Source: Phoronis australis (taxonomy: Eukaryota > Phoronida > Phoronidae). From it: a stretch of DNA of 64,000 nt. The translations under genes and the position numbers were made by a program. The notes beneath the pieces are model-generated. The model worked only from the letters and a program-made list of their open reading frames with translations. It was not told where the DNA came from and made no database searches. Positions 36,280 through 49,359 of the stretch are shown in pieces. The DNA lies in NCBI GenBank assembly GCA_002633005.1, contig NMRA01000303.1, positions 286,512 through 350,511 of the forward strand, written 5' to 3'. Each line of letters begins with the position of its first letter. Within the stretch, counting starts at the first letter, position 1.

Positions 36280-37728
36280 TACCGTATTCGCCGTAATAAC
36301 CGCCCATGCCCCTATAAGCGCCCCCCCATGCGTTTTCAGACATTGCTGAAATAAGTGGCCTGTCTATGAACGTGTATGTGCGAACAATGACGTACCTACA
36401 GTCCTAAAACTCGGCTACAGTAACGTCTTCAATTTATCAAAAAATTTTTGCACGGGTCTTCTAGACCACCAGCGGCACTGCTATGTTTGTATTTAGCCGT
36501 GACTATACACTTCAAAGTAACGCAGCGCTTCAAAAAGAACGCAACAGCGTTGCTACTCTTGCAACGACCGTGCCCTACTATGGTCTGACCTTTCAGTACA
36601 GACACATCGACTGTCTCACGAATTAAAATAACTCGGTGTTAAACACACGTGGCCAAGAAGCGCGCGCTACATATATGAACCTGTCATCAAAGACATTAAT
36701 TGGGAACTATCCATTCTTGAAATGGGTAGCATAGCATCGGTAAGAAATGAATATTGGCACTAATTTCCGACAATTTCTATACTATAAAACATGTTTGCGT
36801 TATTTATGAGATATATTGTTTGATTAACCATATTTGGTGTTCTTAAGCCGAATATCCGATAAAATGACAACTGATAGTGAATGCTTACACACCCTTACAC
36901 CGAAAAATAACTGTCAGATAGTAAAACGTACGTACGCATCCAGCTACACGGCGACTAATATGGGCCTTACCGAGACAAATGTCGAACGTTTTTAGCACAT
37001 GAGACTGGCAAGTGCTGAATGAAACACGCTCTGGTTTAGGTCTACTGCTTGTGCAAATTTCTTTAGACACAATCAATGCACATCTAGCTCGTTAGATTGC
37101 GTGGCTCTGGCCAAAAGACGGTCTCTGCTTTGGCAAATGAACTCTGGTGATAAGCATGCTCTCGCTTACTCACACATGCAGACGAACTTCAAAACAAACG
37201 TCACGTGACAACAATGTGTGTTAGTCCAGACATTTTTCTCGCCGTGTTGCCGATCATACATGTAGATGGCACGATGTTGCACAGATTTGTACTTAAACCT
37301 GCCGTTAATCCAGAGTCCAGACCTCACGAGAACTCAAAAAAAATCTTAGAGACGTTAGAAAACTAATGAAGATTTCAGGTAACTTGCTTGAGTCGAAACT
37401 ATTTTTATTCAAGCATTGAAGTCGCCATATCGAAGACGGCGATTTCGAGGCAGTCAGTCAGCGAGTTTTCGCCCTCCCTGGGATTTCAGCACAATTTTCT
37501 GTAAAATGATCGTAATTAAGTAGCAGAGTTTGATAACAATGCACCACAGTTTTGTTGAAAGTCTTTCATAGATTACAGATACGTCACAGAGTGTACATTT
37601 AATGAATCTTAGCTTCCGATTTCACCCGTTTCGGAGACCGGGTTTCAACCGCCTTGGGTTATAATAAGCGCCCCCCCTGAACCAAACTTTTCTAAGCGCC
37701 CTGGGCGGTTATTACGGCGAATACGGTA
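36280..37728. mobile_element. 1.45-kb DNA transposon relic with 26-bp TIRs
   Basis: 36280-36305 (TACCGTATTCGCCGTAAT...) and 37703-37728 are perfect inverted repeats. Next to each TIR is a pyrimidine-rich AAGCGCCCCCC-type string. No transposase frame is visible. A reversed diverged copy lies at about 45880-46900. Confidence 0.9.
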
Positions 37729-37748
37729 GTCTGATATAACGTGCCGAT

Positions 37749-37791
37749 TTTTGAGAACCAGTTTTCTCCACTGAATAATAGGTTCTCAAAA
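37749..37791. repeat. Small fold-back, 11-bp stem
   Basis: TTTTGAGAACC and GGTTCTCAAAA, same core as the 18-bp stem at 41735-41792. Confidence 0.8.
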
Positions 37792-40285
37792 TGCTGGCAT
37801 GCTATGTCAGACTATTGCCACACATAGCCTCACACCAAATTACCTTACTACTAAATTCAAGGCAGTCATAGATTCTCACAATTACAATACTAGAGCGAGT
37901 GTTTCTGGCTGTCTGGTACTAGATAAACCTAAAACAATTGCGGCAAAAAAAAAACTGCCTACAGAGGTGCTGTCGCTTACAATGGGCTGGGAACTGCTGT
38001 TGCAAATGCGCCCAATGTCCACGTCTTCAAACAGAAATAATGGGAATTGAAGTACTGGGACTTGGTGCATGGCTCAGGACTGTAGGCCTCAGCTCATCAT
38101 TATTTTACTCTATTTTATCTTTTTTATTCATCTAATTGTACATATTAACTATTTTTTTATACCAATTTATTTTATTTATTAATCTTTTGAATCTAATTTT
38201 ACATATCTCTCTGAATTTTACTTCATGTAATTATTTCTCACTTTGCCCACTTGATAATGGGTGTATTCACTGAAGTGGTCACCTAGTCTTTTAAATAAAT
38301 GAGTATAGCTAGTGTGGGCTTGTGCTTTGCTTGCAATGTGTTGTGTGATTTTTGGCGAGATTCACATATTTACGGAATGCAGCCCAGGTACAACGCAAAA
38401 GTACCTACAGCAACTTTTCATCAATTTCCCACACAATTTTTCAACATAAGTTCATGTTTCTGTTGGTTACTTTGCTGCAAATAAGGGAACTTGACCAAAT
38501 GCTGTTTTTTTTTCGCATTTACACAGTACAAAATGGTAATTCTTGACTTAAAATTGCGTAACATTTGTTTTTGTTGACAAATTTATCAAAACAAAATTTC
38601 ACCAGACTGGTGTGGTAATCAGTTGAAGAATGGTATTGTGGATCTTATCATCTACCAAATGACAGTGGGGGCAGTTGACTGCACAAAGCACCCTTGTGGT
38701 ACAGGTGCTACCCCTGGCTTTCAGTTGAAGGCCTTGTTGAGTGGGGGAGTGATGAACAAAGGCTCCAGTAGTGGATTAGAGTGAGGTGCACTTGTGTTGC
38801 CAAGCCCTGCTGTGTTCTCACCTGTTCTAGTCAAGCATTGTGTGAAATTTTAGAAGGCTCTATTCAGGTGGGTGAGTGACAGGCAGTCAGTCACCACTTG
38901 AAATTGACACTTGTAGGTCAGCTGTTTCTGACTGTTTTTTCCTCTAGGTTATTAGAAACTGTTTTTGCAGTAAGCTGTGAAAGAGTTGCTTACTTGGGAT
39001 AGACTGAACTAACCTAATGGTCTTGTCATACTTTGTGATACAAATGTGTCATTTCTTTGAAAATTCTGATCACCATTCTATTGGAATTGTTTCAATTATT
39101 AACTAGTCAAAAAGTGGTGTAATATGATGACACATGGCTGGCGACTGACAAAATAGCTTGTTTTTTCTGGTTCACTTAACGCCAATGTTGTTTCTGTGGT
39201 CTTGTTTGTGTTGGCATTAAGTATGTCTGTGGCCTGATTGACACTTAGGCTGAACAGACCAGAAGCAGCAGCTCATTGTGTGTGACACTTGTCAACAAGG
39301 ATTGGCTTGGCAATGCTGGCATGACATTATCCCATTAGTCAACTCCTGTGTCAGTCTAGTGCCAGTCCTACATCACTCTGGCTGTGACCTTAGACATTCA
39401 GTGGCATTTCACTAAAGTGCTTCCATGCATGTGGATGTCAAGTTGTGTCTTGCTGTCAAGTCTCCTCGGGTAGTGGTGTGTGCATCAGTATGCCAAAGGA
39501 GTTCCAACATTTGACAACGGAAAAGACATTCCAGCTCTAGTACATTAGTCGTTTTTGCTTGTTTTTTACTTGTTCTATTTTTCTATTTATTGGATCTATG
39601 TGCAATATTGCCTACATTCACTGCTTGCGTTTATCTCACGAGGTATGGTATGAATATTTTGGGTTGACAGAATTGTGAAGTTTTGAAGCTACCTGTTTAA
39701 CTAGAGATGATACGTTGTTTCTTTGAAATTTTCTGCCTGGTCATAATGTTGCTAACTTAAATCTGTCAGACACCAGAGGAACTACAGTATTACAAGATGA
39801 GATTGGAAAGTGGTGTGTGACAAGGTTAATTCACCGTTGAATTGATGAGCCCCATTAGCTTATGACAAACAACTTATTAGTAATTAGCAGTGATTGTTGC
39901 ACCTGAAGAGAATCAGCAAAATTACCATTTAATGTTAATTTATTGATCGCATTTCTAAAGATATTCTTGGCCTTGTGGCCTTGTCTTGTGACGTTTTGAC
40001 ATGTTCAGCTACATACCAAGAAGGTGCTCTAAGGTTTGACGTGGGGGTATGTTCTAACAAGGGTTTTACTTTTTATTCTGTTACTGCCGTCGCATTTAGT
40101 TGTGATATGTGCCAGTTTTTCTTCAGCTGAGCTCTGTCTGGGTTTATAGCGATACTTGGCTGAGCTGAAAGTTGGGCTTGTTCTCAAACTCCGTTGTTTA
40201 TTTTCACTCAGGAAATTAACTGGCTTTGGAGTTATGTTAACCGTTGACTAGTCTTAAAAACTTGTGAACATTTGTTTATTTCCAG
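37792..40285. other. Unannotated T-rich sequence
   Basis: No gene or repeat array recognised in about 2.5 kb; composition compatible with intron (line 39181-39240: A 7, T 27). Confidence 0.5.
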
Positions 40286-40354
40286 GACTGGTGTAACCTT
40301 TACTGATCTACTTGTGGAGAAAGGGCTGTGGGCTTGTAACCCTAAGTAAACAAG
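40286..40354 (+). other. Candidate non-coding 5' exon of beta-catenin
   Basis: A 69-base block is bounded by a good acceptor (TTTATTTCCAG) and a good donor (CAAG then GTAAGC). It lies in the T-rich stretch upstream of the gene on the same strand, and the gene is known to need an upstream UTR exon. Splice-site pairs like this also occur by chance, so this is only a candidate. Confidence 0.22.
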
Positions 40355-40498
40355 GTAAGCTACTGCTTTCGGAAATGCCAGTCTGAACATTTCAATATCC
40401 CCTTCCAGACTAAGTGTGGGCTGTCAGTCTAATGTTTGGTTAGCTGTAGGTTTGTGGCTGAGCAATATCACTGATAAAGACTTGGTTGAAGTTTACTA

Positions 40499-40604
40499 TT
40501 TATATCCACAGGCACACTGCAAAATATATATCCACAGGCACACTGCAAAATATATATCCACAGGCACACTGCAAAATATATATCCACAGGCACACTGCAA
40601 AATA
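40499..40604 (+). repeat. 26-bp tandem repeat, four units
   Basis: Unit contains ATATCCACAGGCACACTGCA; units essentially identical. Confidence 0.96.
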
Positions 40605-41734
40605 TGCCTATCGCTAACTAGTTTGAATAAGAAACATTCTACGTATGACTAACATTGTGAGAGCATCTTAAGCTAAATCTGAATTTTAATTTTGCTAATC
40701 GGGACGAAGCGCACTTTATCTTGAAACGTTGGATGTTTATGTGCAAATCGTTTGAACATCCCGCTGCACAACATTGTCAATATGTTGACATGATGGTGGC
40801 AAAGAATTTAGTTGAAAAAAGCTGGAGAATATCCCTCTGCATAAATCGACACAAGAATGCAGAATGATGTCCACCAGCTACCATGTGTGCCATCTATTGA
40901 CTAGGCATATTTCATCACGTCACCAGTTTATGGGAAAGCGACCGTTGTGCACGAGACAGGTATTTAAACACAAAACTAGTCTTTTTTACAATGATAATGC
41001 ACTGACATCGTGTGCTGGATCTGTTTCTACTCAGAGACAGTGTGACAGAATGACTGAAACTCAGTTTTATATTTAGTAAAATTAAAATTTGACCTGAGAT
41101 CTTGTGAGTAAAAGTGTCCTTGGATCAAGCTGAAACAAAAATGTGTTCATGAAGATGCGCGTGTGAGTAGCATTTGGACTTGCCGTTGGTAGCATTGTGA
41201 TGATGAGAGTGGCCATGGTATTTGGTGCACAACTGGGATGACTTGATTAGTTCAGAATAATTAAGAAAATGATTAGCAGATGTTGACACTATCCCCTTTG
41301 GTAGTCTCAATGGCAGTCTGTTGAGCCCTGGACTCTGGGTAACATGGGGAGTAGTTGTGTTAGTTTAGCTCAGAGTTGCCTTAGGATTTGTTATTGGCCT
41401 GTTACACATATTGTGTGTGTGTGTGTGTGTGTGAGGGTTCCTGCTCATATCCACTACAGAGAGTGGTTGATTGGAAGGTCACCATTGAAACTAACAGTTA
41501 CGGACTGCCAGGATTGGAGCTGATGTCAAAAATATGCATGTTGTGTTTGTGAGACTAGCTTGACTTTGACTAAAGGAGAGAGTCCTTAACAAACCCATTG
41601 TCAGGAATGATAGACTTGTTGACTAAGTCGCCAACTGGAATTTTTGTTGTATTTTGGCCACATATTGGTGATTTTAAGAATGTTCAGTTGATCTTAATCA
41701 TTTATCGTTGTCGAATTCAACTTTCAGGGTTTCG
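40605..41734. other. Unannotated sequence with (TG)11 at 41412-41433
   Basis: Only the TG microsatellite was recognised. Confidence 0.6.
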
Positions 41735-41792
41735 CATTTTGAGAACCAGTTTGATGCCCATTATTCAATGGAGAAAACTGGTTCTCAAAATG
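41735..41792. repeat. Fold-back with perfect 18-bp stem, 22-base loop
   Basis: CATTTTGAGAACCAGTTT and its exact reverse complement at 41775-41792. Confidence 0.95.
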
Positions 41793-44009
41793 TGGGATCC
41801 TAAAGTGATCGTCACTGTATCCAATTGTCACTCTTCACAAACTGGCACAGCTGTTGCTTGTAAGAAATAACTGCGCGATTGCTTGAAACAGTCCCATATA
41901 GAGGCTCAACTAAGTTATTTAAATCCACTGCGTTTTTGTCAACTTGTGAAGACACATAATTGCCCTTTCTCAAATTATTAAATTCAATAGTAAGTCGACT
42001 TTTGGCTTTGATACAAATTGAGTGTGAACTCAAGTTGAATTCTCAATACTATCGAAAATAAATAGAGTTCTTTTCATGCAACGCCTCTAAGTTAAGGACT
42101 AAGTCACCTTCATTTTCCTTGAACTCAGGGCTCAGTTTATAGGAAATGTTATTACATTAGTCAAAGAGGAGCTCATAATAAAGATGATGTTATAAAAAAG
42201 GTTACAACAGTTAGTAAGGAAAGACTCAAATATGCAAATGATGTAGGGAACTTAGTTGATTTTTTTGGGTTGTTTTTATACAACCGGGCACAGGTGCCCA
42301 AAAAGCAAGATGCAACTTGTAAGAAAAGTAGTGTGCATGAGATGAGAACACTTCTTTATACATATTAGGGTAAATACAATGTACAGTGAATTAAGCCCAG
42401 AAAGTGCTAGAAAATATTTTATTTTTGTGAAAGAACACTGTCAGTGAGAGTGTGGCTGGTGATCAGTTGATACTGTGAGTAGCAAAACCTGGCTCTGACA
42501 TCCTTAGGAAGAAAGCTGTTGAAATTTCAAAACATCTCTGAACCAGTGAGTAATCACTTGACAATGAAGCCATTCAAACTGAACAGGCTTTCCAACTGTG
42601 GCCTGCCCTTACATACTCCACCCTGATTGGCCAGTCTGCTACCACAAAGGATGTCATTTAGCATGTGTCAACATACTGAGTGAGCCATTTGTCTGACTGG
42701 GAACTCGCTGGTGAGGCCAGAACTGGTGCTAGATGTGTTCCTAGTTGGGTCATTCAGTTTTGAAAATTGCTCTACATTTCTTTGTTGTTATATGCAGATA
42801 AATTGATAGGACAGTTTAAGATCAATACAATAATTAAAAATGAAAAAAGTCACCAATGTAATGGGCAAGTAGAATTTTAATTTTGTCTTATTTCTGAACA
42901 AAAATGACTCGTGTTTTTTGTTTGTTGTCAGCTTGGTATGTACGGTACAGCCGTCACAAACAAAATTTAGTAAATTTGACAGCGTTCTTGATGCAATGTA
43001 CTTTCAAACGGTTGATTTCTGCAATTATTTTTGTATTTGTCACAAATTGAAGAATGTTTGTCATAAGAAAGTACTGTATAAGACGTTATCATGAACACAA
43101 GTGCCTAAAGTGTGAATGAATGACTTTATTATAGTTTGAGAGAGCTGTCCTCCGTTAAGTTAATCTATATTTGACTAAATAGCTCTTTAGTATATTTTGT
43201 AAACAATGGAATGCTGAAAGCAGTGTGGAGTGTGGACACAGAAAATCACTGCTAATTACCTTCAATTTCCATTTTTATTAGTAAAACCTGCTGTAGACTG
43301 TTCTCATGCGTGTCAATGTTCAGAGAGGTCCTCTGAAATGCCAGCAATGATATCTCTCAAAACATTGACATATTTGACACAAGAATCTAATGGTTATCTG
43401 CATTCATGTACATGTCAGTTGGCATTGATTTATAGTGCATAACTGCTGGGTTATAGCTGGATCAGGTATGCACTGGTTTTGGCTGAACGCAGAGAATGTG
43501 CAATAAGTTACTACTCCTTATTGATTCTGTCTCTTTCCACTGAAATTGATAAAGTTGGTTTGAGCCAGGGACTCATCTTGCGGCCGACCTGGCCGTCCTT
43601 GGGACGGCTTTGGACGGCACGGCCAAGACGGAAAAAAGACTGCCTGTTCCAAGACAACCTCGGCGAAAATGAAGGCTAAACGAAGAGTTTTATTATTTAT
43701 TATTAATAAATTTTATTGAAACTTACAATTCATTGTTTAAGTTTGCTAAATATTAAGAAATAACTCGACATTAGGAACTTTTGCCGTCTATTTTTACTAT
43801 AAATGTCACAATGACGATCGGCAAATTCTGGCAGCCATCTTTGGGGAATACCTTCCTATTCTGTGACGTCAAGGTGACTTCATACGGAATCCCCGCACGA
43901 CCAGTGTTGAGAAATATTGCATCCAGCGCTAACTACCCATACATGGAACTTAATCTTTGAAATTGAAGAACCCACACCCGAAGTTCAAAGGATTTGCCAT
44001 ACCCCTAAT
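41793..44009. other. Unannotated sequence
   Basis: No gene recognised. A GC-rich patch near 43575-43665 has no supported function. Confidence 0.5.
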
Positions 44010-44494
44010 CAGGGCTTGGAATTTTCCGCGGAAACGCGGATTTCCGCCTTTTTTGAAATGTGCTTTCCGCTTTTTTTATAATATTTCCGCGTAAAAAAAT
44101 CGGATTTGATATGAAATTTCCGCGGCAAATTCCTTTCTTACCGCGGCGTTGCAGACGACGTTCACCTCGGAAAGCGGAAGTCTTTATGTTTCGGAGGAAC
44201 GTAAATTGTCAACATTGCCGGGGCATCTGGGTAAAGCGTGGTGTGATTTTCAATGGCGGCTCGTGTTATTGTTAAGCGCGGCGACAAATACTACCGCTCT
44301 GCAGCCAAATTTGTGTGGGTTGGGAGTGGACGGGTGAGCGAAAAGGACACAGACACATGTTATTGATGGTGGTGACGTTTTTTTTTTTTAGTCCTCCCGA
44401 TTTTTGTCGCGGACCATTTCAAAGGCTGGTTATCGGGCATCATTTGGGCCGTAAAAGTTTCCGCGTTTTTTGTCATTGGTCATTCCAAGCCCTG
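44010..44494. mobile_element. hAT-like MITE, 13-bp perfect TIRs
   Basis: Ends CAGGGCTTGGAAT and ATTCCAAGCCCTG. Flanked by CCTAAT on both sides (44004-44009 and 44495-44500). CAGGG-type termini fit hAT, though the visible duplication is six rather than the usual eight bases. The interior repeats TTTCCGC strings; no transposase. Confidence 0.85.
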
Positions 44495-44692
44495 CCTAAT
44501 GCTAGTTGCCGACGCGGAAGTTGAAGCGGCACTCGATGTATTCGACGGAGCAGCCAATTTGAAATAGCTGAGAACGTACACTTCGAAAAAAATGATACCC
44601 GCCGAAATTGTAGCATTGACCTGCCCGGCGTACCAAATGCCATCAATGTCGTTGAACATACAAACCAGATAAAACTTAGCGCAAACTTCCAT
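44495..44692 (-). pseudogene. Unrecognised minus-strand frame ending at the hAT MITE
   Basis: From ATG 44692 (context ACTATGG, with A at -3 and G at +4) the frame reads MEVCAKFYLVCMFNDIDGIW and is open to the MITE boundary, ending a few codons inside it. A GTATGG string lies just past the empty site on the other side, so it could once have been a short first exon. No domain recognised; a second frame is also open here. Confidence 0.2.
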
Positions 44693-44718
44693 AGTTTGTT
44701 CGCATAGTTCCGTTGCAA

Positions 44719-45879
44719 CTCGAACGAATGAATGAAAAAAATATCAAAAAATCCGCACGGCCGAACGACTTGTATTGATGTGCGAGAATGCAGTGCAAAC
44801 TTTACGAGAAAAAATGTGGTGTGTAATGTTGGTTACGTATTCATTGGCTAACTTAGTATGAAAGTAAATGCCTCGAAATAGTTCAACTTTTGTGGAATTA
44901 CATGATTATTGGGAGATTCGACTTTATCCTCTGTGTGTAGCACTGCATGCCGTATATGGAAAAAGTAGGTCAGCCAGTCACGTGCACAGCACCTGTTACT
45001 TCGGCCGCAAACCAGGCCAGGGGATTTGACTCTTAAACTGCGAGAAAAGAATGGTTCTTTTTAAGAATAAATTTCTTGTAGCGTACTGTGAAAGACTGTG
45101 ATTGACTTTTGACCTGGTAAGTTTCAATTCAACAAAGCGTCCACTTATAATGCACTGCAAAAGACGTTAACAACTACAATGTCCCCGGCGACCACTGGCG
45201 ACGCTTGTAGCCAAACGACGTCACGGTGAAATTTACGAGTAAAGCGCTCTGAAAAACGTTTAGACACGTAAAGATATGAATGCCAAATTCAAACACGGAG
45301 TTTCGACGTTTTTTTTTTGGTCACGATCCTTTACGAAGCCAAGTCTGGGTATACACGCGCGAGTGCACATACGTCGTCACTCCTATTTTCCAGCAGAGAT
45401 TTTCGCCCGTGTTGAGCACTGGTGGTACTGAGTTGTGAATTTGTGGAGGATATGGATATTATGGTCTTGTTTTTGTATACTCGTGAATTGCAGTGCTGTG
45501 CGATGTAATGAAACGTAGACATGTACTCTAGGATGTATTTCTTCGTGTCCTTTCGAATGCAAGTTCATTGTCTTCTCATAATTCTAAATGGTTTCTCAAC
45601 TGCATTAAAGTAATACACTTCTCTTTTGAGAGCTTCAAGATACATTGAGTCCTGTATTCATGCTGTGGATTATCTGTCTAACATGCAACTCTACACAGAT
45701 TATCGTACTAAAAAGATTTACAGATCTTGATTTTTGCAGTCTAGTGACAATACACACATCCTGAATGGAACAAACCTCCTAATTTTTGTTTAGTTTCCCT
45801 ATATGCCGTCCTTTGAACAAGAAAAAGACATGCAAATAAGATGCAAGGAAATGACCTTTTTTATGTTACAATTTTTCCT
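44719..45879. other. Unannotated sequence
   Basis: No gene recognised. Confidence 0.5.
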
Positions 45880-46900
45880 CGGCTGGCTCGCAATCGCCGA
45901 TAGGTCAACTTGAATTCTTGAATAAATATATAGTTTCGACTCGGCAAATTACCTGAAGTTCTCAAGTTTTCAAAATAGCGTCCCTAAGACTTTTAAGTTC
46001 ATGTGGAGGGATTAACTGCATATTAAGTCCAGATCTGCGCTATATTGTACTCCGGAACGAGAGAAAAATCTGGACGAACACGCATGTTGTCACGTGATGT
46101 TTCTTTTGAAGTTCATCTGCGTATTGTGTGAGTGAGCGAGTGCATGGTTGTCATCAGAGTTCATTTGCCAGAGTAAACGCGATGTAACGATCTAGGTGTG
46201 TATTGTAACTGAGGAAATTAACACATGCAGTAAATCAGAACATGTTTTATTTAGCACTTGTTGATCTCATCTGCTAAAAAATGTAAAAGAATTGTCTCGA
46301 TAAGGCCGATGTCATTAAGTCACCGGGTGACTGGATACGTGACAGTCTAACAGTTATTTTTCGGGAGACTGGAGGTGTAAGGGTGAGGAAGTGTTCACTA
46401 TCAGTGAGTCATATTGACTTTAAAGGCATCAAGTACGACTAATTTAATAGTCCCCCCCCGTAAAAATAATGCAAACCTTTTTTAGGGTATTAGAAACTTT
46501 CGGAAATAAGTGTCAGTATTTATTTCTTGCTGATGCTGTGCTACCTGTTTCATGAATACTTAGTTCCCAAAGACTAATCTTGAATGACAACTACTTGAAT
46601 GCAGCGTGCGCTTCCTGGCCACGTGCTTTTAACTGAACTAAGGTCAAGCTTTTATTAGTCTTCGATTCGAGCTTGCGTTCTTTTTGAAGTACGGCGGAAG
46701 TTTGAAGTGTATAGTCACGACTAAATACCGACAACAATGAGGCTCGTGGTCTACAAATTCCGCGCACAATGATGATTTTCTCTGGTCTGAACCGTAGGTA
46801 AGGCATTTTCCGCATGGACTGGGCGCTTATTTTAGCAAAGTCTAAAAACGCGTGGGGGGCGCTTATAGGGGCATGGGCGCTTATTAGGGCGAAAATGGTA
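45880..46900. mobile_element. Reversed, diverged copy of the 36280-37728 element
   Basis: In reverse complement it matches the first element through AAATCGCC/GGCGATTT, the AGTTTCGACT region, GTCACGTGA, the AAGTGTATAGTCACG segment, and GCGTGGGGGGCGCTTATAGG at its end (46840-46900). The outermost TIR bases have decayed and the far end is missing. Confidence 0.75.
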
Positions 46901-47272
46901 GCAATGGTCGCTATGCAGCTCTAGAAGAATGTCCTGGTCGCTTAGCCGAAAATTGATGTTGAAAGACGCAAACGATGAATTGAAATGAACTGTGGGGATG
47001 ACAACATGAGCAACTGAACCTGGCAGTCACTTGATCACTCGGGAAGCTGAACATGGATATATTTTTCCAAGGTATGTACTTTCCATTTTTTTGTTTTGTT
47101 TATTTTCAAGAATCAATAACACTTTTGTTATTGATATATGTGGCGTTCAACTGTACTTTCTAAAGTTTACGCAGATTTGATCGTCATTGCGTTACTGAAC
47201 TCAATGGCTTATTTGAGCTGCTGTCAGGAAAATATAATAAACAGTTGAATTGATTTTTGTTGGAAACCTCTC
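46901..47272. other. Unannotated sequence
   Basis: Nothing recognised. Confidence 0.5.
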
Positions 47273-47345
47273 GTTTATACATGAACAGGTAGTTTATACA
47301 TGCACAGGTAGTTTATACATGCACAGGTAGTTTATACATGCACCT
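47273..47345 (+). repeat. 19-bp tandem repeat, about four units
   Basis: Unit GTTTATACATGCACAGGTA. Confidence 0.95.
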
Positions 47346-48731
47346 GTGTAGTAAGAAGCAGTGCATTATGGAGATCAGTCTTAAAGGTGTAATACACCTG
47401 GGTTTTGCATCGCAGACTTTGCATTGGACCACTTGCTGCCACAAAATTGGCCTCGTTTTGCTCTTTACCGGACTAGAAGTGATCTCTGGGAAGGGTGTAG
47501 AACTGACTGATCCTTATTGCCCAAGGTCATGGTTTACAGGTTTGCTGTCGTGATCCAATATTTCATCTAATTATAGTACAAATGCAGTGTTCTCCAGGAC
47601 CAGTTTAACTTTTGCTGCGTCGAGAGTTTGAAAAGTGTTGCGACATGTTAAAACTTTGGCTGGCTTGGCACTTATGCCCTCAAAATCAACAATGAGGGTG
47701 AAGTAGCCAATGTAAGCCATAGTTCCTACTTCATATATGACCTAATTTTTGTAATAATTGAGTATAAATTATTGCTTAAAAAATCTAAATAAATTCCTTT
47801 TCTAACATCATTTTATGGTGTCAGGTACCTTACCTTAATAATTGACAAGCGAGCAGTATTATTTTAACTTTTAAAATTTTGCACTTAAACCTGTAAATTA
47901 ACAATTTGATATGCTTAATTTAAAGGATTTTGATTTTGACTGACATCTGGTGGCGAATTAGAACTTATTCAACTGGACAACAGGTGTCCCTAAATTCTAG
48001 GTCACATCATTAGTAGTATTTAATAAGTAGAATTGATAATAGAATTGAAATTTTTATTATTAAAGGAACTTATAACCTTTAGTTTGATTTTCTGAGTCTG
48101 TCAAATGCTTTGGAGGAATTGTGGTGAAAAATTGGTAGGAAAGTCAAAAGGTAGGTCACACCAGTTCAGTGTACACTTTTAAAACATAATATATAAATAC
48201 ACAGTGACCATGTTCTTAGGGAATGAACAGTGATTACTACTAAACAAAATATTTGTGTTGAGTTTGGAATTTTTGTTGTGGGGGACACTGAAGTGAAATT
48301 GAGACCAGACTAAACGATTTGTGGTGTAATGCAAAAGTTGGTATTTTTGGATGCCAAAACTGGGCGTGTCGCACCTTTAACTACGATATATCATAGATAT
48401 ATCATCGAAGTAAAGGTTTGTGATATGTTGTGAAATATTATGTCATGTTGTGGCATTGCATCTTTTGTATTTACATGATTGACTGGTTTATTTGGCCCTT
48501 GCAAAAGTGTCATTCACTTACTATTGGAGCACAAGTGTGTCTGAGACAAAAGTACAGAGATATCATATCAGGATACTACTTCTGATCAGACAACGACAAT
48601 TATTTTACCTGCATTTTTGCAATAATCACTCAGGTCGGATTCTACTCATGTTTTGAAATATTTCTATTCGACAGAAATGTTTATTTTCGTAAGAGTGATT
48701 GGCTTATATTGATTAACCAGTCGAGATAAAA
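47346..48731. other. Unannotated sequence
   Basis: AT-rich; nothing recognised. Confidence 0.5.
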
Positions 48732-49093
48732 CATTTGAGATGAGTGACACAATTGTCAACCCCTATTAGTGTATTGAGTAATCTAACGGGAGAGAACAGG
48801 TGTCCACTGTTTTCAAATTTATCTTGTTTTATCACTAAACACGATTAAAAGACATATTATGCTGAAATGAATTCACGTTCAAGAAATCATAACTTTTAAC
48901 TGAAACCAAAATATTTCATTTGAGATGAGTGGGACAATTATCAACCCCTATTAGTGTGTTGAGTAGTTTAAAAGGAGGGAGCAGCTGTCCAGTGTTTTCA
49001 AATTTATCTTGTTTTATCTCTAAACATGATGAGAGGCCAGATTACGATAAAATGAATCAACGCTCAAGGAATCGTAATTTTAACTGAAACCAA
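48732..49093 (+). repeat. 185-bp tandem duplication, two units
   Basis: Units start at 48732 and 48917 with CATTTGAGATGAGTG and share AACCCCTATTAGTGT, TTTCAAATTTATCTTGTTTT and TTTTAACTGAAACCAAA; moderately diverged. Confidence 0.92.
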
Positions 49094-49211
49094 ACTACTT
49101 CTTGTGAATGTTTTCATTTCACGTTGATTTAACACTTCAAAGATGAAAACCAGTGGAACCGAAAATCCAACGTTCCATTATGACAAGCTTACACCAGTGC
49201 GCCCTCCCCCN

Positions 49212-49359
49212 TAATCATTACAATGTGTGTGTCCAAACTTGAAAGGTTCCTATTGACAGTGGGCGTCCAAATGATACATTGGGCGTCCTTGCCAGGGCGT
49301 CCATATTAGTGCTGGGGCGTCCATTTGGACGCCCAGGACGTACGCTGCATGAAGGCCTG
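49212..49359. mobile_element. Right 148 bp of the CAGGCC MITE; left part hidden by N at 49211
   Basis: Matches 32355-32502 up to the terminal AAGGCCTG. CCTCCCCC is present immediately left of the N and again right of the terminus (49360-49367), an 8-bp target duplication as expected of hAT. The missing left ~400 bp probably sits in the N. Confidence 0.85.
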
